64,000 nucleotides of DNA, from contig NC_073307.1 of NCBI RefSeq assembly GCF_027595985.1, forward strand, positions 47,222,509 to 47,286,508, read 5' to 3'. A program made the position numbers and the translations under genes. The DNA comes from Sorex araneus (taxonomy: Eukaryota > Chordata > Mammalia > Eulipotyphla > Soricidae). This document shows, one piece after another, positions 1 through 10,325 of this stretch; the first letter of the stretch is position 1, and each line of letters starts with the position of its first letter. The notes under the pieces are model-generated. The model had not been told where the DNA came from. It did not search any database and was given only the letters and a program-made list of their open reading frames with translations.

Positions 1-382
1 GGGACTTCTGGGTCATCTGGAAAGTGTATGTTTAGTTTTTTAGAAAAATGCAGGTTGTTGGAGATAGTACAGCAGTTAGGTGCATACCTAGCGCCTGACC
101 TAGCCTTCACCCCTGGCACCATTTTGTCTCCTGAACATTCCTGGGTGTACCCCTGGAGGACCCCAGCGTCACAGTCTCTAAGCAGGGCTGCATCCTCTAG
201 CCTTAGCATCGACCCACCAGCCAATATGGTCGTGTTTCTCTGGGAGTGGCTCTTGGGCCCCCTGAGTGCTGCTTGGGAAACCCTGTCTCAAATAAACAAG
301 TAGAAATGAAAACCACCAGGTCCCTAAGGGTGGTTTGGTGGCATCAGGCACTTACCCAGAAAGTGCAAGGTTGTGAGTTTAA

Positions 383-562
383 TTTTTTTTTTTTGGTTTG
401 GTTATTTGGACCACACCAGTGGTGTTCATTACTTACTCCTGGCTCTGTGATCAGGAATTACTCCTGGCTGGCTCAGGGACCATATGGGGGGTCTGGAGAT
501 CCAACTCAGGCTGGCTGTATGCAAGGCAAGCGCCTTACCCACTGTACTATCCCTCCAGCCCC
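383..562 (-). mobile_element. Family A SINE
   Basis: Reverse copy from poly(T) to CCCTCCAGCCCC, moderately diverged. Target-site duplication AAGGTTGTGAGTTT / AAGGTTGTGCGTTT on either side. Confidence 0.9.
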
Positions 563-944
563 AAAGGTTGTGCGTTTCAATTCTGACTCCACCTGCTAGT
601 GCTAAAGTGATCCTTCCAGCTCTACTATTAGGGATTCCCGGTACAGAAGGACCCAGAGACGACTTAGTGGCTTAGGGAGTGAGTGTTCCAGACAAGTGCG
701 AACTCCTGGTCCTGAGCTGGGGTGGTGTGTGCATGGTAGCTCCTGGGCTCTCCGTGATCTGGTGCTCCCCTGTGAAGTAAAACTTAAAACAAAACAGTAA
801 AACTCTTTCAATGTGATCCCTGGCCCCACTAAAACCTGCCAAACTGTTTTCCAAAGTTGTATTTTTTTACACAGCAAGGTGGCAACACAGGGTCAAAGGC
901 AGCATTATGGGAGAGCTGCCCCACACAATTGAGTTGGTAGGAGT

Positions 945-1080
945 GGAGGAGTTGAAAGGGAGTAGACTTGGGGTTTTGGGGGAGGGAGATGGGTATGCTG
1001 ATGAGAGCTCTGACATTGGAATTGTGTGCCTAAAAAACTATTAATAGTAAATCACAGAATCTGAATCAATTTAAAAAATT
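945..1080 (+). mobile_element. Old L1 LINE 3' end
   Basis: GGGGGAGGGAGATGGGTATG, GACATTGGAATTGTGTGCC and AGTAAATCACAGAATCTGAA are in the order of an L1 3' UTR end, followed by a family A SINE. Confidence 0.5.
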
Positions 1081-1084
1081 TTTA

Positions 1085-1260
1085 GGGGCCGGAGCGATAG
1101 CACAGAGGGTAGGGCGTTTGCCTTGCACGAGGCCGACCCGGGTTCGATCCCCGGCATCCCATATGGTCCCCCAAGCACTGCCAGGGGTAATTCCTGAGTG
1201 CGAAGCCAGGAGTAACCCCTGAGCATTGCTGGGTGTGACCCAAAAAGCAAAAAAAAAAAA
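1085..1260 (+). mobile_element. Family A SINE
   Basis: Near-consensus copy: GGGGCCGGAGCGATAGCACA head, GGTTCGATCCCCGGCATCCC, and CAAAAAGC followed by a 12-base A tail. Confidence 0.93.
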
Positions 1261-1799
1261 TTTAATAGAAAGGTCCAATAATAGTCAAGGATCTTTCAAC
1301 ACTGGCAGAGAGGTAGTAGCTTTTACAACTGACAAAGATCATAGCTATCAACTATGATAATTCAATTAAAAATAAAATTATACAATACAATTAGAAAGGA
1401 AGAATGTCCTACATTGAAGAGAGACGTAGCATCGTATTCACTCATATCCTCCACCTCACGAATTCCACGTGGTCTCTGGAATCTTTGAAGCTGACCATTG
1501 CAGAGTGAGAAAGCTGCCTGAGAATCACTCAAAAGCAGTTAGTCTTTGAACTCTAATCTTGGGACTAAAAGTACAACTAATGCTTTGAACAGTCTCTGCG
1601 TGCCACTGGTAAAATTTTAGTTAGTCTTAGGACTAACATAGTAACTATACTCAGCTAAAACGAAGTTCCAGGGAATTATGGTTTAACTAAGCTTGCAGAA
1701 TTAATTTTTCGAATATCCAAGCCCCTCATTAAGCTGTTTTGCTGGCGGCTATCTGGTTCTCACCTGAGAAGCCTCTGTTTACTGACTTAGCCCACAAAC
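1261..1799. other. Intergenic, nothing recognised
   Basis: AT-rich unique sequence between a family A SINE and a MIR; no gene, pseudogene or named repeat could be recognised. Confidence 0.5.
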
Positions 1800-1975
1800 A
1801 CGTGGACTGCTCTGACTGTGGAAATGTGTAAAGAGACTCAGGAAATGTTAAGTTCAAATCTCAACTCTCCTGCTTTGAAGCTGAATGAGTCCAACAAGCA
1901 ATCTACCCTCTTGGGCCTCAGCTCTCCCACAGTGCAATGGGGATAATGTCAGCTCTGACATCACAGAGTCCTGAG
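1800..1975 (+). mobile_element. MIR SINE
   Basis: GTTAAGTTCAAATCTCAACT...CCTGC, then TTGGGCCTCAGCTCTCCCAC and AGTGCAATGGGGATAATGTC, follow the MIR order. Confidence 0.6.
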
Positions 1976-2132
1976 GGGCCAGAGGGAAAAGATCAGATAC
2001 GTAGAAAACCAGGCCCTTGAGCTCCGGATTTTTCTATTTGTTGAACAAGAGAAGATATATCAGGACTAAGCTCTCTTCTGGACTCATGCCAGCACTGAAT
2101 GGCCAGTTTTTCTATTTAATAATTGCACTGAG

Positions 2133-2336
2133 ATTATTATTATTATTATTATTATTATTATTGTTATTTTGCTTTTTGGGTCACATCCTGCGAAGCTCAG
2201 GGGTTACTCCTGGCTCTGCATCTCAGAAATTGCTCCTGGCGGTGCTCAGGGGACCCTATGGGATGCTGGGAATCGAACCCGGGTTGGCCACGTGCAAGGC
2301 AAACACCCTACCCACTGTGCTATTGCTCCAGCCTCC
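2133..2336 (-). mobile_element. Family A SINE with (ATT)n tail
   Basis: Reverse copy whose poly(A) has become an (ATT)n array (2133-2165). The tRNA head ends GCTATTGCTCCAGCCTCC. An AGATTATT string occurs on both sides. Confidence 0.92.
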
Positions 2337-2473
2337 AAGATTATTTTTATAAAGATTGAACTGAAGAAAAATTTAGTAGGGAATCTTCACTCAGAAAATT
2401 AAAACCCAAATATATTTTCATTTCTCTACATTTGTAAAAATTTCCCCACTTGGAAAGTGCATTAAAATAATGT

Positions 2474-2720
2474 CACTGTCACTGTCATCCTCATTGCTCA
2501 TCGATTTGCTCGAGCGGGCACCAGTAATGTCTCCATTGTGAGAATTGTTGTTACTGATTTTGGCATATCAATTACACCACGAGTAGCTTTCCAGGCTCTG
2601 TCATGTGGGCGAGATACTCTCGGTGGCTTGCCAGGCTCTTCGAGAGAGGCAGAGGAATCAAACCCGGGTTGGCCACATGCAAAGCAAACACCCTACCTGC
2701 TGTGCTATTGCTCCAGCCCC
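2474..2720 (-). mobile_element. Family B SINE (tRNA head + RTE-type tail)
   Basis: Full-length reverse copy: (tgtcac)n tail complement, GCTCATCGATTTGCTCGAGC, the ggcatat and gcgagatactctcgg blocks, then the tRNA-like head ending GCTATTGCTCCAGCCCC. Flanked by a perfect 10-base target-site duplication AAAATAATGT (2464-2473 and 2721-2730). Confidence 0.9.
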
Positions 2721-3065
2721 AAAATAATGTACTATGAAGAACCTGGCAACAACGTTGTAGAAATCCTGAAATTGTTTTAGCTTTTTTTTATTTGTTTCTA
2801 GCCTAGACACAGCATTTCAGACACTACTCTCAGCTTGGTGTGTGAGGGACATGTGATTGCAGCATTTGAACTGGATTTCTTACATATAAAGTATGCACTC
2901 CAATCTGTTGAGTTATCTCTCCAGCTTCATACAATACATGTTTTAAGTAAAATGGTTTTATTTAGAGAAATATAGAGAGGGAAGAGAAGGAGGAGAAAGA
3001 GAGTGAGGGAGAGATAGAGAGTTGTGATGTGGCTAGTAGAAAATGCATCCAAAAAGTATGTTTTA

Positions 3066-3242
3066 GGGCTGGAGTGATAGCACAGTGGGTAGGGCGTTTG
3101 ACTTGCACACATTCGCCCCGGGTTCAATTCCCAGCATCCCACACAGTACCCCGAGTACTGACAGAAGTTATTCCTGACTGCAGAGCCAGGAGTTAACCCT
3201 TGTGCATTGCCGGGTATGACCCAAAAAGAAAAAAAAAAAAAA
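3066..3242 (+). mobile_element. Family A SINE
   Basis: GGGCTGGAGTGATAGCACAG head, B box GGTTCAATTCC, GTATGACCCAAAAAG and a poly(A) tail. Confidence 0.92.
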
Positions 3243-3365
3243 GAGTTCAACCTCCAGGTGAGAAAGGCAGCAGGAAAAAAAAAACAATAAGAAGGAATAT
3301 GCAAAAAGTACGTTTTAATATAAAGCCAGCACCCAACTACTCCAAGAGTTTCTTCACATGCATAC

Positions 3366-3903
3366 TTCCCATGCTCAAGGCTACTCTCCATACATTTGGA
3401 TGAGCCTCACACATGAAGGAACCGGCAGAGGAACCCAGGTGTGTGGGACCCAGGGCTGAGATCGTCAAGGCTGCTCAGATTGGGACTGAGCCCCTTCCAC
3501 CCATATTTCCCATTTTCCAGTAGTTAGGCAGTCACACCCAGAAACTGCCCCCGGCACCATGTAATCCCATCAACGGCCAACATCCAGAGACTATAAAACC
3601 AAGCTCCCAGAATATCTGATAGCCTAGTTCTCCCTCTTAGAGAACTGGCAAGCTACCAAGAGTTTACTGCCCGCACGAGGGAGAGCCTAGCAAGCTTCCC
3701 ATGGTGTATTTATATGCCAAATACAGTAACAAAGATGGGTCTCATTCCCCTGACCCTGAAGAGCCTCTAATGTGGTATCATTGGGAAGGACGAGTAAAGA
3801 GAGGCTTCTAAAATCTCAGGACTAGGATGAATAGAGACGTTACTGGGCCCACTTGAACAAATTGATGATAAATGGGATGACAGTGATACAGTGATACAGT
3901 GAC
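3366..3903 (+). mobile_element. Family C composite retroelement, copy 1 (5'-truncated)
   Basis: Shares with copies at 10797 and 17845 the blocks CATGAAGGAACCGGCAGAGG, 'ccaacatccagagactataa', 'gggtctcattcccctgaccc', 'gaaaggacgagtaaagagag' and a 3' end with AATTGATGATAAATGGGATG followed by (atacagtg)n. The 3' half resembles the body of family B SINEs; the extreme 3' end resembles the RTE fragment at 18596-19043. No tRNA-like head. Confidence 0.8.
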
Positions 3904-3957
3904 ACATTAGGATCAGAATAATTCTTTTTCTGCTGCTCTTTAAAATCAGAAACAAAC

Positions 3958-4752
3958 ATGGAGTCCATATTCCATGAAAAATAAGAAGGCTCACTTTGTG
4001 CTCAACATTGCTTGACTAATCTACTGCAAGATTAATTTAGCTCTGTGGAATTGTCTTTGATTGCACATCAGCTAGATGAAGAAGGGAGAAAAGGAAGGCA
4101 GAGGGAGGAGTTTCTAGTGAAGATTATTGTACATTTTTATAGAGGCCTTCTGGAAATATGGATCACAGTGTCTTTTCTTCATTCAACTCATAAGCAGTGC
4201 CTTGAAAACATGGGGTTAACAACTAATCCTACTCAACAGTCCAGAGCATCAGAGGCTCAGGATGGATTCTGTATGAAAAATAATTTACATGCAATTATAA
4301 AGAACATTGTTTTATAGTTAGAACATTAGGAAAACAGTTCAGCTTAAATGCACTCTTTGCGGGTCCAGAACAAATCTCAGATGTATAATTTGTACTTTTC
4401 TGGGCTCAGTCATACCAGCAGGTTATCCTACATTTGTTCTTAAGTATGAACTGCCAGAATGTGAGGGTGACTTGGTACAGATGATAGGGGCCAACAGGTG
4501 CCTTGACCAAAACTTTCTGGAGAAGAATTAATGCAACTGAAATAACAGAGCCCAGAAGGCAGAACTGGAGTGAGTTTTAGGCATGCATGATAAGTCTGCA
4601 GTGTTAGATATGATGAAGATTTTCCAACAGCTCTGGGACAAAGATGCCAAGGAATTGACCTGGAAGATGAAGAAGCAAAGCTCCATAAAGCTATTCAGCT
4701 CAGTATGCCAGGTAGTTTAAGAAATTATCTCAAGATATTCCTGACCTGAGGG
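3958..4752 (+). pseudogene. ATXN3 pseudogene: ATXN3 (ataxin-3) processed pseudogene, 3'-truncated
   Basis: An intronless, degenerate copy of the ATXN3 coding sequence. It opens with codons for MESIFHEK, a stop in place of Gln9, then EGSLCAQHCL, which includes the Josephin catalytic Cys14 codon. HQLDEE (about 4066-4083), a KEH-containing stretch near 4297, and the second ubiquitin-interacting motif DLEDEEAKLHKAIQLSM (4657-4707) follow in the right order. Stops at codons 9 and 26 and several indels break every frame, so no deubiquitinase can be made. The copy spans several parental exons without introns, so it arose by retrotransposition of mRNA. It stops just after UIM2, before the polyglutamine tract, where an old SINE begins; no poly(A) is left. 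The parent is recognised from memory of ATXN3, without an alignment. Confidence 0.88.
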
Positions 4753-4919
4753 GAAGGAGAGATAGAACAGCAGGCAGAGCATTTGCATGCGGCTAATCCA
4801 AGTTTGATCCTTGGCACCTTACATGGTCTTCTAAGTAGAGAAGTGACCCCTGAGTGCAGAGCTAGGAGTACAACTTGAGCACAGCTGCTTGTGGCTCCCA
4901 GACAAGAACAAACAAAAAC
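4753..4919 (+). mobile_element. Old family A SINE
   Basis: GGAGAGATAGAACAGCAGGC head, GTTTGATCCTTGGCACC and GACCCCTGAGTGCAGAGC are recognisable, ending in a (CAAA)-type tail. It directly follows the ATXN3 pseudogene. A further partial copy lies at about 4960-5035. Confidence 0.7.
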
Positions 4920-5288
4920 TAAATGAAACAGAGATTCCTGATGTAGACTAGAGAGACCCTACGGTGCATATGGTCTCCAGAGTACTGCCAAGAGCAAACC
5001 CCAAGCACAGCTAGGTGTGACTGCCCTCCCTCAAATATACCTATATTCCTAATGTACACATCAGGTACACACCTTACTGCAGGAGAAAAACCTACTTTGA
5101 AAAATAGCAGCAGCAAATGACAGTGGCAACTGGATCTGTGGAGAAACCATCCCCACGTGTGAAAGGCTGAGCACAAGTTCAGGAGCACTCTGCAGTGATC
5201 AAACTGACACTGTGAGTGAAGACATGCGTCAGGCAACTGTGATCATGTTTTTGGAAACTGTTGGAAGTAATTTTAAAACAGAAGAAAC

Positions 5289-5478
5289 TTTTTTTTTCTT
5301 TTTCTCTTTTCTATGTGTGTAACATCTACATCTGGCAATGCTCGGGGGTTACTCCTGGCTCTGCACTCAGGAATTACCCCTGGCGATGCTTGGGGGACCA
5401 TATGGGATGCTGGGAATCGAACCCGGGTCAGTCGAATGCAAGGCAAACACCCTACCCTCCGTGCAATCGCTCCAGCTC
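5289..5478 (-). mobile_element. Family A SINE
   Basis: Reverse copy with a T-rich start, CTGGCTCTGCACTCAGGAAT, ATGGGATGCTGGGAATCGAA and GCAATCGCTCCAGCTC. Confidence 0.92.
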
Positions 5479-5506
5479 AGAGGAAGCGAAGAACAGAAGA
5501 AACTTG

Positions 5507-5607
5507 TAGGGGCTGTAGAGATAGGGCAACAGGATGAGTGCATGCCTTATACTCAGGAGGACTGGATTCGATTCTGAGCATCCCTGGATATGGCCAATCC
5601 CCACCGA
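5507..5607 (+). mobile_element. Old family A SINE, 5' half
   Basis: TAGGGGCTGTAGAGATAGGG head and B box-like GATTCGATTCTGAGCATCCC; the rest is short and degenerate. Confidence 0.6.
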
Positions 5608-6110
5608 ATCCCCAAATCATTTAGATGTTTATATTTCCCACCATTCTCCTGCATGATTACAGCATCAGCCCACTTTAGTAATATGTTAAAGAGAACAATA
5701 CTCAGACAAGGAAGTTAGTTTGGCTTTTTTTTAAAAAAAAAAGAAAGCAGGATAAAGGCAAAAGGGGCTACTCTTGTGAGTGGCACCCATAGGGGCGGTT
5801 GGGCTGTTCTACATGTGGAATTGACATCAAGAGGTTTCAGAAGCAGAGCGCACGGCCACATTTGTGGCTCTGGGACATTTGTGGCTGCACAACATGTCCA
5901 AACTCTACAACACTGACATCTGAGTAGTAACGCAAAAGCCAACCAATGTCAACTAACAAAGACAATAACACAGAAGACTTAACTTGCAACAGCAGCTTAG
6001 TAAAACCTCAGACAAGGACTTAATGTCCCCATGATGAGATGCTATAATTTTCACGAACGTTTTTTCCTATGGAGATAATTTTTTGATTTCTCTGTTAGCC
6101 ACTTAATGCT
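5608..6110. other. Intergenic, nothing recognised
   Basis: Unique-looking sequence with a short T/A run near 5727-5743. No frame or repeat could be identified. Confidence 0.5.
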
Positions 6111-6282
6111 ACAGTAGCACTGTAACACTGTTGTCCCGATGTTCAACGATTTGCTCCAGCAGGCACCAGTAACATCTCCATTGTGAGACTTGCTGTTACT
6201 GTTTTTGGCATATCGAATACGCCACGGGGAGCTTGCGAGGCTCTGCTGTGCGGGCGGGATACTCTCAGTAGCTTATCCAGCC
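6111..6282 (-). mobile_element. Family B SINE, lacking its tRNA head
   Basis: Reverse copy with tail complement, AACGATTTGCTCCAGCAGGC, TTTTTGGCATATCGAATACG and GCGGGCGGGATACTCTCAGT. It breaks off after 'gtagcttatccag', so the tRNA-like head is missing, and L1 3' UTR-like sequence follows. Confidence 0.85.
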
Positions 6283-6462
6283 TGTAACAAGCAATATAAA
6301 ATAAGCTATTGTGGGCCTGCTACAGGATCAAGTTCAAGGGGTGGTTGGGAAAATGGAGACAGTGGTGGTAAGATTGGTATTGAGATATTGAATGCCTGTA
6401 ACAAATCATCATGAACATCTTTGTAAACCACACTGTTTTTAAAAAGTGGGATTAAAAGAGAG
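6283..6462 (+). mobile_element. Old L1 LINE 3' end
   Basis: ATCATCATGAACATCTTTGT with AAACCACACTGTTTTTAAAA resembles the terminal block of the two L1 3' UTRs at 42190 and 45672. Diverged. Confidence 0.55.
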
Positions 6463-6469
6463 AGATTTC

Positions 6470-6617
6470 AGAAGTGAGTCAGAGAGATAGCATAGTAGGT
6501 AAGCACCTGTTGACATTCAGCCAATCCAGATTCAATCTCTAGCCTCCCATAAGTTCCCCTGAGCCTCTCCAGGTGTGATCCCTAAGCCAAGAGCCTTGCT
6601 CATCACCAGGTATCTCC
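6470..6617 (+). mobile_element. Old family A SINE with (CA)n tail
   Basis: AGTCAGAGAGATAGCATAGT head, ATTCAATCTCTAGCCTCCCA, and TCATCACCAGGTATCTCCAA running into a CA microsatellite (6619-6654). Confidence 0.65.
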
Positions 6618-6618
6618 A

Positions 6619-6654
6619 ACACACACACACACATACACACACACACACACACAC
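6619..6654. repeat. (CA)n microsatellite
   Basis: CA array with one AT interruption, grown from an old SINE tail. Confidence 0.93.
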
Positions 6655-6762
6655 ATTTTGGAATTGCAATTTTTTTGTAAACTGTGCAGTTGGTGACCTC
6701 TAGTCCTGGAACACCTATCATATTAGTAAAGAGAGTTGGTGTACACTTCAGAAGGGAAAAAA

Positions 6763-6868
6763 AAGAGGGCCCAGAGAAATAGTATAGTGGCTGACTTGGG
6801 TTCAATTTTTGGCACCTCAATTTTGGTCTCTTGAGCACCACCAGGAATGATCCCTGAACACCCTCAAA
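6763..6868 (+). mobile_element. Old family A SINE, partial
   Basis: GGGCCCAGAGAAATAGTATA head, GGGTTCAATTTTTGGCACCT, CACCACCAGGAATGATCCCT. Confidence 0.6.
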
Positions 6869-6943
6869 ATACTAGCTGAAAAGCATTCTGAAATTAATAA
6901 AATTGAAAATTGAGTTCAAATTACTTAAAAGTTTGCAAATTAT

Positions 6944-7120
6944 GGGGCTGGAGCAATAGCACAGTGGGTAGGGCGTTTGCCTTGCACGCGGCCAACCCGG
7001 GTTCGATTCCCAGCATCCCATATGGTCCCCTGAGCACCGCCAGGAGTTATTCCTGAGTGCAGAGCCAGGAGTAAACCCTGTGCATCGCCAGGTGTGACCC
7101 AAAAAGCAAAAAAAAAAAAA
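6944..7120 (+). mobile_element. Family A (SOR-type) SINE, near-consensus reference copy
   Basis: Starts GGGGCTGGAGCAATAGCACA. It has a Pol III A box TAGCACAGTGGG at 6957-6968 and a B box GGTTCGATTCC at 7000-7010, then CATCCCATATGGTCCCCTGA, a GAGTGCAGAGCCAGGAGTAA block, GTGTGACCCAAAAAGC and poly(A). The target-site duplication is GTTTGCAAATTA / GTTTACAAATTA. The A-rich tail and 12-17 base duplications point to L1 mobilisation. This sequence type is characteristic of Sorex shrews. Confidence 0.95.
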
Positions 7121-7289
7121 GTTTACAAATTACATGTAAACTTAGACATGACATGTACTAAAATTGAATTGATACAGAGATACCCAGCACAGCCCCAGAG
7201 CAACATGAATCTCTAAAGCATTTCATATTTGGGCCTGTTCATCCTTTGCTAATTAGTTCTGAGGAAATGGTCCGAGCCAAAGCATAAAG

Positions 7290-7452
7290 TCTGGGGGCCA
7301 GATAGATAATACGAGGATAGGGCATTTGTATTGCATGTATTTGACCTAGGTTTGATTCCCAGCTTGATCCTGGCTTGGCCCTTGAGCCCACCAGGGATGA
7401 GCACAGAAGCAGGAGTAAGCTGAACACTGCTGGGTAGGACCCTCCACCCCCA
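7290..7452 (+). mobile_element. Old family A SINE
   Basis: GGGGGCCAGATAGATAATAC head, GGTTTGATTCCCAGCTTGAT and ACACTGCTGGGTAGGACC, in the right order. Confidence 0.65.
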
Positions 7453-8805
7453 CCCCCAGAAGCGAGGCACTCAATAGTGGAGGTACAACTTTTCACATTA
7501 AAAATATTCAGGGAAGGGGATCGATGAATCTCGCTCACCCTGCAGACCCTTTGTCTCCACATGGTCTTTCCTGCAGGTGAGCTAAACCCCTTGTCCCAGA
7601 GCCCGTGCCTAGGAGCTCCCAGCCAGTTTGCTCAGCTGCCCTAGAGCTGGCCTATCCTCTACTCTGACACATTCCCCCAATCCAGGCAAGTCACAAGACC
7701 CGTCCAGAATCAAGTTGGAGAACAGACTCACCTAGCATGGGGCTGGGTGTATCAGTGGCATCTTGATGATACCCATCTTACTCCTGGCTCCACACTTAGC
7801 CTACCCGCCTCCTTCCCACCTCAGTGAGCACTTTTGCCTGGCTACTAGCCCTTTCTTCTCTTTTCACTCAGTTTTTGGGTAAGTTTCAGGGAGATTTGAC
7901 CAAAGGTCAGGCACCAGGCTGGCTTTCTGCTGAGACAAGCATCTGGAGAGCAAAGTGAGTTCACACACTTCTATCTTCACCGTGGTGCTTAAGTTGTCCC
8001 TTCTCCTTATATATTTTTTCTTATTCTATCAATGTGCCTCTGTGGACTGAGGAGATTTGGGCGCTTGCTACGGAGAACCACCTTGGGATTTCAGGGTGAT
8101 GGTTAAGTCAGCAAAGACTCATGAAGATCAGTTGCTCCTCAGGGCTACAGAGTGTCCCCCCTGGGGCCCGGGACACATGGAGAAAGCCACAAGCTGACCT
8201 TGACTTTTCACAGACTGGAGACATAGCATAGAACTGAACGCGGCCAGAGCTAATCTCCTGTCCTGAAGGGTGACCAGGTGACCAGCTCAAACCTGTCCGC
8301 CCATGTTCTCTCCAGCTGAATGTTTTTCTGGGAAAAACACTCCCAATGTGGAGGACAACATAAGTGCTCTCTCAAACTGCCGCAGAAACACAGCCAAGTT
8401 ATTCCTTTTCCTTGAACCTGAACTTCCTCATTGGTATGAGAGGTCCTGCTGCCAAGTTCACAGATAGTGGGACACCTCTCATTTAATAGCAGCATCCTGC
8501 AAGGGGACAAAGCCTATCCCAGACTCTTAGGGAAATTGTAGGATTGTGGAGACAGTTCCTGTTCTCCCGCTGGCTTGCCTTATAAGCAATGTTATTTCAA
8601 AGATTATACCCATGGATGAGGGAGGGCCTCCCTAAGATGGAAGAGCAGATCACAAAGGGAATTGAAGGTAGAGCACTTTGGGTCAAGAGAACACTAAGTG
8701 AAAGCCCCCAAGGCAGAAGGTACTCCTTGGAGCAGAATGAAACTCGTGAGTAAGATCATCTCTATAAACTAAAGAGCCCAGCGTTAGACTAAAACACTCT
8801 CAGGA
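7453..8805. other. Intergenic, repeat-poor, nothing recognised
   Basis: The longest stretch free of recognised repeats upstream of PPARGC1B. Minus-strand frames of 60-86 codons show no family resemblance. Could hold distal regulatory DNA, but nothing specific supports it. Confidence 0.45.
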
Positions 8806-8978
8806 GGGGCCAGAGCAATAGCTCTGGGAAGGGGGTTTGCCTTGCATGCAGCCGACCTGGGTTCGATCCCCAGTATTCCCTATGGTTCCTCAAGCACCAC
8901 CAAAGCAATTTCTGAGTACAGAGTCAGGGGTAACCCCTGAGCATCACCAGGTGTGATCCCCAAACAAAACGAAACAAA
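8806..8978 (+). mobile_element. Family A SINE
   Basis: GGGGCCAGAGCAATAGCTCT head, GGTTCGATCCCCAGTATTCC, GTGTGATCCCCAAACAAAAC tail. Confidence 0.88.
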
Positions 8979-8993
8979 GTCTCACAAAGGGGA

Positions 8994-9137
8994 TGGGGAG
9001 AGGAGATAGTTCAAAGGGATAGGGTTCATTCTTTGCGTGTGGGAGCTCTGGATTTGATCCCTGGCACCACGATTCCTCAAATACTGCCAACAGGAATGCC
9101 CAAGCACCAGTGGGTATGGCCCTAAACAATAAAAAAC
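8994..9137 (+). mobile_element. Old family A SINE
   Basis: GGGGAGAGGAGATAGTTCAA head, GGATTTGATCCCTGGCACCA, CACCAGTGGGTATGGCCCTA. Follows the younger copy at 8806. Confidence 0.65.
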
Positions 9138-9394
9138 CTGCTCACATCTTTTGTCTTAGATGATCCTTAAAGTAATTTCAAAAGGAAAGAAAGGCAGAGC
9201 AAAGGAATGTTGTTAACCTTATTTTGTGGAATAAGGCATACTTATAAATTGTCTTCGCATATTTTCCCAAAATGGTCCCACTATACTTGCCTGCTTAAAT
9301 TTAATTCCATGTATCACCATTATCTTTTATTGCTTTTGATGATGAGATTCTTTTGGGAACTAGAGACATCTTTATACATCTTTTTCTGTTAGAA

Positions 9395-10325
9395 TATTGA
9401 ATTTTGTGGTTAAGTCCTTCTGTGTACTGTTACTGAATTTATATTCATAAGAGATACCGGTGTGTGATTTTTTCTTTCCGTAGCCTCTTAGTCTGGTTTG
9501 GCTATGAGTGTAAGACTGGTCTCAAGAATGAAAGTTGAGAAATACACCTTCCTCTTCAATTTTTGGAAGACTTCGTGAAGAATTGGTGTGGATGTTTCTT
9601 TAAATATTTAGTAGGATTAATCATTGAAGACATATGAGCTGTTCTCTATTTAGCACTGTTGTAGCACTGTTGTCCCATTGTTCATTAATTTGCTTGAGTG
9701 GGCACCAGTAACATCTCCATAGTGAGACTTGTTCTTATTGTTTTTGGCATATCGAATACACCATGGGGAACTTCTGGCTCTGCCTCGCGGGCGGGATACT
9801 CTCAGTAGCTTGCCGGGCTCTCCGAGGGGGATGGAGGAATTGAACCCAGGTTGGCTGTGTGCAAAGCAAACGTCCTATCCACTGTGCTATCGCTCCAGCC
9901 CGTTCTCAATGTATAGTTTTTATTTTTAATTACTTCAATCACTTTACTTGTTTCTGCCTTAGATGTTCTGCTTCTTATTGACATAGTTTTGACCATTTGT
10001 GTCTCTTAGGAACATGACCCTTTCACCTGAGTATTGTAATGTCCTGGCATACAGCCATTCGTGTTATCTTACAATCCCTCTTACTTCGGTAAGCTTGTAA
10101 TGTTCCCTCTTTCATTTCTTGATTTACTAAATTGAGCCTTCTTTCTTTTTCCCCTCGGTTATCTAGCTTAAAGGCACATCAATTCTGTTTATCCTTTCAA
10201 AGAATCAATCACTGATTTTTATTGACTTTATTCTATCTTGTTCATGTTAGTTTGGGTCTTTATTATTTTCTTCGACTTGCATTAAGCTTAGTTTATTATT
10301 CTTTCTCCAATGTTTTAAGATAGTG
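9395..10325 (-). mobile_element. Ancient L1 LINE ORF2 fragment, antisense, split by a SINE
   Basis: The plus strand reads like a reversed L1 ORF2: GAGATACCGGTGTGTGATTT, TTCAATTTTTGGAAGACTTC and GAATTGGTGTGGATGTTTCT before 9650. After the family B insertion come TCTTTCATTTCTTGATTTAC and CTGTTTATCCTTTCAAAGAA. No long reading frame remains. Confidence 0.8.
9651..9901 (-). mobile_element. Family B SINE inserted in an antisense L1
   Basis: Full-length reverse copy, ending GCTATCGCTCCAGCCC. Flanks carry GTTCTCTAT (from 9641) and GTTCTCAAT (from 9903), a likely short target-site duplication. The L1 ORF2-like sequence continues on both sides. Confidence 0.9.

Noticed and set aside
4045-4317. Independent 90-residue small protein
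   Set aside because: It is a frame fragment of the ATXN3 pseudogene (HQLDEE and neighbouring Josephin-like residues), broken on both sides.
6944-7020. tRNA gene
   Set aside because: A and B boxes are present, but the tRNA-like part is the head of a SINE repeated tens of times with SINE bodies attached, and no proper cloverleaf acceptor pairing is evident.
8195-8203. Estrogen-related receptor element TGACCTTGA upstream of PPARGC1B
   Set aside because: A perfect 9-base match, but about 0.5 such matches are expected by chance in 64 kb on two strands, and it lies 13 kb from the promoter.
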